Shown in pieces: positions 8,948 to 15,831 of a stretch of DNA of 33,419 bases. Both the position numbers and the translations under genes were made by a program. Within the stretch, counting starts at the first letter, position 1, and each line of letters begins with the position of its first letter. Below the pieces are notes generated by a model that made no database searches, was not told the origin of the DNA, and saw only the letters and a program-made list of their open reading frames with translations. The stretch comes from Lysobacteraceae bacterium (GTDB lineage: Bacteria > Pseudomonadota > Gammaproteobacteria > Xanthomonadales > Xanthomonadaceae): contig SEHC01000006.1 in assembly GCA_004173415.1 (NCBI GenBank), forward strand, positions 1 to 33,419. The letters run 5' to 3'.

Positions 8948-9466
8948 ATGAGCCATTGGCAGTCCCTGTTGCGCGATGTCCCCGATTTCCCCAGGCCGGG
9001 GATCGTGTTCAAGGACATCACCCCGGTGCTGGCCCATGCCGGGGCCTTCGCCGAGGCGATCGCGGCGATGGCCGGGCCGTGGCACGGCCGAGGCCTGCAC
9101 GCGGTGGTCGGGGTCGAATCGCGCGGCTTCATCCTGGGCGCCGCCCTGGCACGCGAGCTTGGGATCGGCTTCGTGCCCGTGCGCAAGCCGGGCAAGCTGC
9201 CTGGGCCGACACTGTCGATCGACTACGCTCTGGAGTACGGCAGCGATCGCCTGCAGATCCAGGTCGACGCCTTGCCGCCGGGGGCGCGCGTGCTGGTGGT
9301 CGATGACGTGCTGGCCACCGGCGGTACGCTGAAGGCGGCCGCGGCGCTGGTGCGCCGCCAGGGCGCGGAAGTCGCCGCCACCGCGGTGCTGCTGGAACTG
9401 GCGGCATTGGGCGCGCGGGCGAGTTGGAACGATCCGGCGCCGCTGCTGTCGGTGGCGATGCTGTGA
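8948..9466 (+). CDS. apt: Adenine phosphoribosyltransferase
   Basis: LLRDVPDFPRPGIVFKDITPVLAHAGAF, GVESRGFILGAALARELGIGFVPVRKPGKLPG, PRPP loop VLVVDDVLATGGTLKAA. Confidence 0.96.
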   Translation: MSHWQSLLRDVPDFPRPGIVFKDITPVLAHAGAFAEAIAAMAGPWHGRGLHAVVGVESRGFILGAALARELGIGFVPVRKPGKLPGPTLSIDYALEYGSDRLQIQVDALPPGARVLVVDDVLATGGTLKAAAALVRRQGAEVAATAVLLELAALGARASWNDPAPLLSVAML

Positions 9467-9731
9467 CCATGCGGACGCGCCTGCCGGGCGCACCCAGCTA
9501 CCCCTCGCTGCTCCTTGCTGTCCGTGGCTGGCCTGCTGCCGTGCCTGTTGCCGGACACGCGCAAGGCGCCAGCGACTCGCGCGTGCTTCATGCCGGTGAC
9601 GCGACGCTGCGGACCCGACGGTAAACCACGGGCCTAAGCCGAACTACCCACCCACCCCGGCCAGCGCCCTGGCATCAGACCGGTGTCAACCGCCGATCAC
9701 CGATGAAGACCCGTGCCGGCCGGGACGCAAA

Positions 9732-9767
9732 AACGACAATGGCGACCCCGAGGCCGCCATTGTCGTT
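9732..9767 (-). terminator. Intrinsic terminator downstream of the GNGK-tail gene
   Basis: Perfect 13-bp stem AACGACAATGGCG / CGCCATTGTCGTT; the minus-strand transcript continues into a short T-run (GTTTTTGCG). Confidence 0.75.
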
Positions 9768-9806
9768 GAATCGGAAGCATCACCGCCCGGGTGGTTCGGC
9801 TTACGG

Positions 9807-10511
9807 CTATTTGCCGTTGCCGTTGCCGTTGCCTTTGCCTTTCCCGTTGCCGCCTTTGCCATCACCCTTGCCGTTGCCGCCATTGCCCTTGCCGCTGGCT
9901 TTCGGTCCGCCGCCGCCGTGATCCGAGTGCGCCTTGCCGCCGCCATGACCCGAGTGCCCGGCCGCCGGTCCGCCCTTGGACTTGGACTTCGACTCGCCCG
10001 GTCCGTGCTGCGACCAGTCCACGCGGACCACGCGATCCACTACCACCGGATAGCCCCAATGGCCGTAGGTCACTGCGGTGCCACGCTTGAGCGCATGGAA
10101 GGCAGGCGAACCCGGCTTGATCCCGTAACGCTTGGCCACGTTGCCCCAGCCCTTGCCCGGGTGGCGATCGTATTCGCGAACCACGTCGCCACAGGGGATG
10201 CCGAGGGAATGGGCCAGCGCACAAGCGTAGTACACGTCCGCCGGCGCCCAGCGACGCCGTTCCAGCAACTCGACCACCAGGCTGCGCGGCGCGCCGTAGT
10301 AACCGGACATTTCGTCGACGAAGGGATCGCGATAGCGATGGCCGTAGTCGTTGATCTCGCCCAGACGGGTGTCCACCCACACATCGCCCGTGCGGATGTT
10401 GTAGCCGACGGTCTGCGCGCTGGCTGCCGAACCCATCGCCAGGCCCAGGGCCAACGCGAGGGACAGCCCCAACTTCCTGTAAACGCCATGCTGCTGGATC
10501 TTCATCGCCAT
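9807..10511 (-). CDS. Secreted hypothetical protein with low-complexity GNGKG-rich C-terminal tail
   Basis: Start at 10511 (or 10505): M(AM)KIQQHGVYRKLGLSLALALGLAMGSAASA signal peptide; folded-looking middle region; tail ...GKGNGGNGKGDGKGGNGKGKGNGNGNGK. Confidence 0.75.
   Translation of the reverse strand: MAMKIQQHGVYRKLGLSLALALGLAMGSAASAQTVGYNIRTGDVWVDTRLGEINDYGHRYRDPFVDEMSGYYGAPRSLVVELLERRRWAPADVYYACALAHSLGIPCGDVVREYDRHPGKGWGNVAKRYGIKPGSPAFHALKRGTAVTYGHWGYPVVVDRVVRVDWSQHGPGESKSKSKGGPAAGHSGHGGGKAHSDHGGGGPKASGKGNGGNGKGDGKGGNGKGKGNGNGNGK
9811..9895. repeat. Degenerate hexanucleotide tract (ttgccg)n encoding the GN/GK tail
   Basis: ttgccgttgccgttgccgttgcctttgcct...ttgccgttgccg read directly. 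Confidence 0.75.
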
Positions 10512-10795
10512 GCCTCCCTGTTGGACAGGGGCCGAGTGTCCGCACCCGTGGATGAACAGGTGCTTAGAAAGGGCGCGTCGGCTGATCTGACGAGGCTCCC
10601 ATTCATGCGCAGGAGCGGGAGCGGTGCGCCTTCGCAGCCGCCCGGCAGTGGCCAGGCCGGCGCCGGCAGGATGCCGCGCCTTCATCGCGCGTGAGCTCCA
10701 AGACTCCGCTCCTTCACCTGCCGCAAGCATCGCCGCGTGCAACGTCGCCTCGTCCATGCACAAGTGCATCGGCATCTTTTCGCAGGAGATCCTTC

Positions 10796-10957
10796 ATGCA
10801 ATACACACCCAATCCCTTCCAGCCGCCAGAGCCCAAGCCAGGCGAAACACCCAATCCCGTCCGCGATACCCCACCACACCAGCCCAGCGATCCGGTGTTT
10901 CCGCCGCAGCGCGATCCGGACGGACCGCAACCCACGCCCAGCGATCCGCCGGATTGA
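10796..10957 (+). CDS. Small proline-rich protein, 53 aa
   Basis: MQYTPNPFQPPEPKPGETPNPVRDTPPHQPSDPVFPPQRDPDGPQPTPSDPPD; preceded by AGGAGAT Shine-Dalgarno-like sequence. Confidence 0.5.
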   Translation: MQYTPNPFQPPEPKPGETPNPVRDTPPHQPSDPVFPPQRDPDGPQPTPSDPPD

Positions 10958-11195
10958 CGGCCTCATGCCGGTTCGGCACCCACCCCAGGTCCGGATCCCG
11001 ACCGGTGCGATATACGGCGTCGGGCACGTAGCGTCGGTGCTCGATGCCCTGAGTACGCGGCGTTCCACGGTTTTCGTTAACTCGTAGGGAGCGCGTATGC
11101 ACGCGACATTCGCGGCACGCTTACCTGCGGTTGGCCAAGGTGGGGCCAGGAAATCCGGCTCATCGGACGGGCCATCGCATGAAAGGAGCACGAGC

Positions 11196-11540
11196 ATGAC
11201 CTATGACAAGAACCGCACGACCCGCATCGCCCTGGTGGCTTCGACCCTGCTGTTCGCCGGCAGCGCCTGGGCCGGTGGGGACAAGACCACCGAAGAGAAG
11301 GTCCGCTTGCTGGATACCGACGCAGATGGTCGCGTGTCGTTGAGCGAATATACGCAGCACGAAGGCAAGACTGCCGAGGACTTCGCCAAGCTCGACGTCA
11401 ACGCCGATGGCTATGCGACCGTGGCCGAGCTTGAGGTGGCCAAGGAACGTGGTCCGACCGCCGGCGAGAAGAAGGACACGCGGGCCAAGGCCTATCCGGT
11501 TCCCACCACCAACCCCAAGTCGGAAATCACCGACGACTGA
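11196..11540 (+). CDS. Secreted EF-hand domain protein
   Basis: MTYDKNRTTRIALVASTLLFAGSAWA signal peptide; two EF-hand loops (DTDADGRVSLSE, DVNADGYATVAE); GAAAGGAG upstream. Confidence 0.85.
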   Translation: MTYDKNRTTRIALVASTLLFAGSAWAGGDKTTEEKVRLLDTDADGRVSLSEYTQHEGKTAEDFAKLDVNADGYATVAELEVAKERGPTAGEKKDTRAKAYPVPTTNPKSEITDD

Positions 11541-11570
11541 GCCAATGCCTGCATTGGCAGACGAAAAACG

Positions 11571-11591
11571 GGGCCCCGCTGCGCGGGGCCC
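11571..11591 (+). terminator. Intrinsic terminator after the EF-hand gene
   Basis: GGGCCCCGC-TGC-GCGGGGCCC followed by TTT. Confidence 0.7.
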
Positions 11592-11738
11592 TTTGCAATC
11601 CAGCGCCGCCACGGCTGTCCACTCTTGCCAGCATCGGGATGTCTGCTCACCGGACGTTGGTCCGTTTCCGATCGCCGCAGACACTGCACGCGGGGTCAGG
11701 CGTGTAACCTTGCAACCTTCTCCTTGCCACGGCCCGCC

Positions 11739-12212
11739 ATGATCAACAACGACGTGATGCGCAGCATCCGCTACATGCTGGACCTGGGCGACGCCAAGGT
11801 CATCGAAGTCATGCAGCTGGCCGATGCGGATTTCCCCATGGTCAAGGACGACTTGCCGGCGCTGCTGAAGAAGGAGGGCGAGCCAGGCTTCGCCGCCTGC
11901 AGCGACCGCGTGCTCGCACACCTGCTCGATGGCCTGGTGATCTATTACCGGGGCCGCGACGAAAGCCTGCCGCCACGCCCGGTGGAAACCCGGATCAGCA
12001 ACAACCTGGTGCTGAAGAAGCTGCGGGTGGCCTTCCAGCTGAAGGATGCGGACATGCACGAGGTCTTCGCCTCCGCCGGCTTTCCGCTGTCCAAGCCGGA
12101 AATGACCGCGTTGTTCCGCCAGGCCGGACACAAGCACTACCGCGCCTGCGGCGACCAGATCCTGCGCAATTTCCTCAAGGGATTGACCCGGCGGTTCCGC
12201 GGCCCCGGCTGA
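11739..12212 (+). CDS. DUF1456 (YehS-like) family protein
   Basis: MINNDVMRSIRYMLDLGDAKVIEVMQLAD... and internal repeat ISNNLVLKKLRVAFQLKDADMHEVFASAGF. Confidence 0.88.
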   Translation: MINNDVMRSIRYMLDLGDAKVIEVMQLADADFPMVKDDLPALLKKEGEPGFAACSDRVLAHLLDGLVIYYRGRDESLPPRPVETRISNNLVLKKLRVAFQLKDADMHEVFASAGFPLSKPEMTALFRQAGHKHYRACGDQILRNFLKGLTRRFRGPG

Positions 12213-12273
12213 GCTGCCGCCGCCGTGGGCGTCGCGTCCCACCGTTTCTCCACCACGCCGCCGAGGATACGCC

Positions 12274-13200
12274 ATGAAGCATCCGAGCCGACCGACCGCA
12301 AGTGATTTCGATCCAGCGGTGATGCGCCTCTTCGACCAGTACGTGCATGGTGACATCGACCGCCGCGGTTTCCTGCGGGCCACCGCGCGGCTGGCCAGCG
12401 GAGCGGCCGGGGCGGCCGGCTTGCTGGCGATGTTGAGTCCGCAGTTCGCCGCCGCCCAGCAGGTGGCGCCGGACGACAAGCGCCTGTCCACGCGCTACTT
12501 GGAATTCGATTCGCCACGTGGTTACGGCAAGGCCCGTGGCTACCTGGCCCGGCCGGCTGCAGCCAACGGCCCGTTGCCGGTGGTGCTGGTGGTGCACGAG
12601 AACCGCGGACTCAATCCCCACATCGAGGACATCGCACGGCGACTGGCGCTGGAGGGTTTCATCGCCTTCGCTCCGGACGCGCTGTTCCCGCTCGGCGGTT
12701 ATCCGGGCGACGAGGATGCGGCCCGCGCCTTGTTCACCCAACTGGACCAGGCAAAGACCCGCGAGGACTTCCTGGCTGCGTCCGCGCTGTTGCGCGGCAT
12801 CGAGGGCGGCAACGGAAAGCTCGGCGTGGTCGGTTTCTGCTACGGCGGCGCTATCGCCAACTTCCTCGCCACGCGACTTCCCCACCTGGAAGCGGCGGCG
12901 CCGTTCTACGGCGGCGCACCGGATCCGGCGGATGTGGCCAATATCAAGGCCGAATTGCTGGTGGTACTGGCGGCCAACGACGACCGCGTCAATGCTTCCT
13001 GGCCTGCCTACGAACAGGCATTGAAGGCGGCGGGCGTGCGTTACACGCTGCTGCAGCCCGCCGGCACCCAGCATGGCTTCAACAACGACACCACCCCGCG
13101 CTACGACGCCACCGCCGCGGCCGAGGCGTGGAAGCAGACCCTGGCGCTGTTCAATCGCGCGCTGCGCCCGCGGCGGCCGGCCGGCGACAACGGGCCCTGA
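12274..13200 (+). CDS. Dienelactone hydrolase family protein (YghX-like)
   Basis: DRRGFLRATARLASGAAGAAGLLAM twin-arginine-like segment; VVLVVHENRGLNPHIEDIARRLALEGF; nucleophile motif GFCYGGA; H in GTQHGFNN. Confidence 0.9.
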   Translation: MKHPSRPTASDFDPAVMRLFDQYVHGDIDRRGFLRATARLASGAAGAAGLLAMLSPQFAAAQQVAPDDKRLSTRYLEFDSPRGYGKARGYLARPAAANGPLPVVLVVHENRGLNPHIEDIARRLALEGFIAFAPDALFPLGGYPGDEDAARALFTQLDQAKTREDFLAASALLRGIEGGNGKLGVVGFCYGGAIANFLATRLPHLEAAAPFYGGAPDPADVANIKAELLVVLAANDDRVNASWPAYEQALKAAGVRYTLLQPAGTQHGFNNDTTPRYDATAAAEAWKQTLALFNRALRPRRPAGDNGP

Positions 13201-13398
13201 CTGCGCCAGCGCGCTGGCTTCCGTCGATCCTGATTGGGCGAGCGGGGCCGCGGCCTGCGGATCCGTGGTCGCATTGCGTGCCGCTTCCGGGCCCTTGCAC
13301 GCGTAGCCTTGCATCGAACCGCTTGGCCCGGCTTGGTCGCAGGCGCCCAGCCTCTGCATGCATGCCGGCAAGGAACGCAGTCGAAGCGTCGCGGCGCA

Positions 13399-13432
13399 AA
13401 AAAAAAGCCGGCGCACCAGGCGCCGGCTCTTC
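13399..13432 (-). terminator. Intrinsic terminator of the PA-domain metallopeptidase operon
   Basis: Minus strand: GAGCCGGCGCCTGGTGCGCCGGC followed by a run of T (plus strand shows the A-run then GCCGGCGC...GCGCCGGC). Confidence 0.85.
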
Positions 13433-13450
13433 CAACAACAGAGGGATCGA

Positions 13451-15064
13451 TCAGCGGTTGCGGGCCACGCAGGCGTTCAACTTGCCCGCCTGGGTGGTGT
13501 TGATCAGGCCCGCGCTGCGCAGCTTGTTGCGATAGGTGGTCATGCAGCTGACGTAGGCGCCGTGGTTGGCCGCGCCGATCTCGCAGATGTTGCTCTGCGC
13601 AATGACGTTGGCACCGATGATCAGGCCACCCACCTGCGAAACCGGAATACCGGTATCGCAGCCGGCGATCCTGGCGTTGCCGGCGGTGAGCGTCCAACCC
13701 TCGTCCTGGAACAGCGCATTGGTCAGGTCGACGTTGTAGTTGGCGGCCAGGGTCGAGGTGATCGCCGGCTCCATCAGCGCGTTCGGCGTGGTGCTGACGT
13801 CGTAATGCGAGAACGACGAGCCCTGCGCCACCGGGTTGGGCGAATACAGCAACGCGTAGCCATTGGCGTCGGCACCGGCCAGGGTGCCGGGCAATGTCGC
13901 CAGGGTGACGTTGACGCCCGGCAGCCCCGCCTTGATCGCCGCGCCACTGACCGAGGACACGCTCAGGGTGGGCACCGTGGCCGCCACGCTCGCGTCTTCG
14001 CCCATGGACAGCAGCGCGTTGACGTTGTTGGCGACGATCACCGCCTTGGCGCCGGCGTCCTGCGCGAACCTGGCCTTGATCTCGAAGGCACAGGTGCCGC
14101 GGTCGACGATGGCGATCTTGCCGGCGTAGGCGCCGGCCGGCGATGCCGCGCAGCCCAGCGACGGCGAGGCGCTGCCATCGTTGACCAGCACCACGCTGCC
14201 GGTGAAGTTGGCAGCCGTCGGCGCGGGACCGAACGCAGCGGTGCCGTAGCTGTAGTCACCGCTGACCGTACCGCTGGCCCGCAACACGATCTTCTCGTCC
14301 AGCACCAGCGGGACCTGGCTGGTGACGATGGGCCCGCGGAAGGCCAGGTTGCCACCGATAACCGCCGCCACGCGGCCGGCGTTGGTCATCTGGTACCAGC
14401 CCTGGTTGGTGACGTTGTTCCAGGCGAAGCGCGAGTAGATGTCCTGGTAGCCAGCCAGCGGCGCGCCGGTGACCACGCTGCCGAAGCCGGAGAAGCCCAG
14501 GCCGTGCGCGATCTCGTGCATGACCACGTTGAGGAAGTTGGTCTTGCCGGCCGGGGTGTTGCCGTCCAGGCCGTAGTACCAGCCCGAACCCGGCGAGCAC
14601 GGCGTGCCGTCCGGATTGGTCAGCCCGTAGGACGCGTTGAAGCGGCTGATGATGTCCACGCCGGCGCCGCCCTGCAGGTCCTCGCCGATCAGGGCGTCGG
14701 CCAACGCGCCGTGGTACAGGGTGTCCGGCTTGCCCGGCTCGGTCAGCACGTAGATCGGCGAAGTACCGGCCGAACCGAGCACGGTACCGGCGGCGTTGCA
14801 CTGCAGTGCCTGGAAGCTGGCCTGCACGCGGATGTCGACGGGGCTGATCAGCACGGCGCCCCACAGGTCGGCGGCGAACTGGTAGGCGATTCGGCGTTGC
14901 TCGCCGATGCTGGTGCCCGGGTTGCCGCCGGCCGGTGCCAGCGGGGTGGTGTCGTTGAGGCCCTGGCCGGCCGGATCGGCGTTGACCGGGATGATGTTGG
15001 CGGCAAGCGCGTTGCCGGCGAGGAGCGCGGTGGACAAGGCGGCCAGCAGGAGGGTCTTCTTCAT
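13451..15064 (-). CDS. Secreted zinc metallopeptidase with PA (protease-associated) domain
   Basis: Signal peptide MKKTLLLAALSTALLAGNALA; HEIAHGLGF at 14504-14518; PA domain ...AYAGKIAIVDRGTCAFEIKARFAQDAGAKAVIVANN; SHYDVSTTPNALMEP Met-turn-like motif. Confidence 0.9.
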   Translation of the reverse strand: MKKTLLLAALSTALLAGNALAANIIPVNADPAGQGLNDTTPLAPAGGNPGTSIGEQRRIAYQFAADLWGAVLISPVDIRVQASFQALQCNAAGTVLGSAGTSPIYVLTEPGKPDTLYHGALADALIGEDLQGGAGVDIISRFNASYGLTNPDGTPCSPGSGWYYGLDGNTPAGKTNFLNVVMHEIAHGLGFSGFGSVVTGAPLAGYQDIYSRFAWNNVTNQGWYQMTNAGRVAAVIGGNLAFRGPIVTSQVPLVLDEKIVLRASGTVSGDYSYGTAAFGPAPTAANFTGSVVLVNDGSASPSLGCAASPAGAYAGKIAIVDRGTCAFEIKARFAQDAGAKAVIVANNVNALLSMGEDASVAATVPTLSVSSVSGAAIKAGLPGVNVTLATLPGTLAGADANGYALLYSPNPVAQGSSFSHYDVSTTPNALMEPAITSTLAANYNVDLTNALFQDEGWTLTAGNARIAGCDTGIPVSQVGGLIIGANVIAQSNICEIGAANHGAYVSCMTTYRNKLRSAGLINTTQAGKLNACVARNR

Positions 15065-15417
15065 TTGACTTCTCCCTGCGAAGCCTGGGCCGGCAGGGTT
15101 TCGCCCTCGGCAAGGTGCTGGTAGGAAACCGTGCCGTCGGCATTGCGCACCGCTACCAGGTTGACCATGCGGTCTTCCGGCAACTGCAGCTCGAGCAGGC
15201 CGCGCGCGACGGTGCGCTTGCGGGCCACCGCTTCCTGTTCGTTCTTCGGCGGAGTGACGCGCTTGGCCTTGCTGTTCTCGTTGCCACGCACGAAATCGGC
15301 GCGGTCGCGCTTGGGCTTGTCGATCTTGGTCTGTGCGGCGACGGGCCCGACGATGGCGGCCGCGCCCAGCAGGACGACGACGGTAGCCAGGGCATTCCTG
15401 GGATGGACGGATTTCAC
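15061..15417 (-). CDS. Small secreted protein encoded directly upstream of, and overlapping, the metallopeptidase gene
   Basis: MKSVHPRNALATVVVLLGAAAIVGPVAAQ signal peptide; 118 aa; stop overlaps the protease start codon (ATGA). Confidence 0.75.
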   Translation of the reverse strand: MKSVHPRNALATVVVLLGAAAIVGPVAAQTKIDKPKRDRADFVRGNENSKAKRVTPPKNEQEAVARKRTVARGLLELQLPEDRMVNLVAVRNADGTVSYQHLAEGETLPAQASQGEVK

Positions 15418-15783
15418 GGATGCGACTCCTGCGGTGGGATGGCGGGCAAGGGCCCGACGACGGGTACGGCGGCAAGCCTTTGCCCGGGAAGCCGGCGGGA
15501 TGGAGGCTTCGCATGCTCATGCCCCCATGCGCCGAAGCTAAGCGAGTTTGCCGGCCGGCCACAAGGGGGACCTGCAGGGATCGTCCGCAGGGTCGAGGTT
15601 GCCCCCGTCACGGCAGGCGCGGGAGTCCGGCCCGGCTGCGATTGTGCGGCGCGCGCGCGGATTCGTTCAGGCCGATGAAGTGGCTGGCAGCCGAGTCCGG
15701 TCGCGCTTTGTTGCGCGGCAACACCTTCTTCCGCAAGGGATGCAGGCGACCGGCGGCCCATGGCCGGCCCGCCCGCTGGCGCA

Positions 15784-15820
15784 GGCCCGGCCCGGCCCGG
15801 CCCGCAGGGTGTCACCCTGC
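15784..15820. repeat. Four tandem GGCCC pentamers followed by a 17-nt perfect palindrome
   Basis: (GGCCC)4 at 15784-15803, then GCAGGGTGTCACCCTGC at 15804-15820. Confidence 0.7.
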
Positions 15821-15831
15821 AGACGGTTCTT

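Noticed and set aside
9703-9921. Plus-strand ORF with (PL)n repeat (LPLPLPLPLPFPLPPLP...)
   Set aside because: Antisense reading of the hexanucleotide tract that encodes the GNGK tail on the minus strand; spans that gene's terminator hairpin.
13205-13218. Palindrome GCCAGCGCGCTGGC after the YghX-like gene
   Set aside because: Short GC palindrome without T-run; expected by chance at this GC content.
13358-15124. 588-aa plus-strand ORF opposite the PA metallopeptidase
   Set aside because: Shadow ORF; the minus strand has signal peptide, HEIAH and PA motifs plus a matching terminator.
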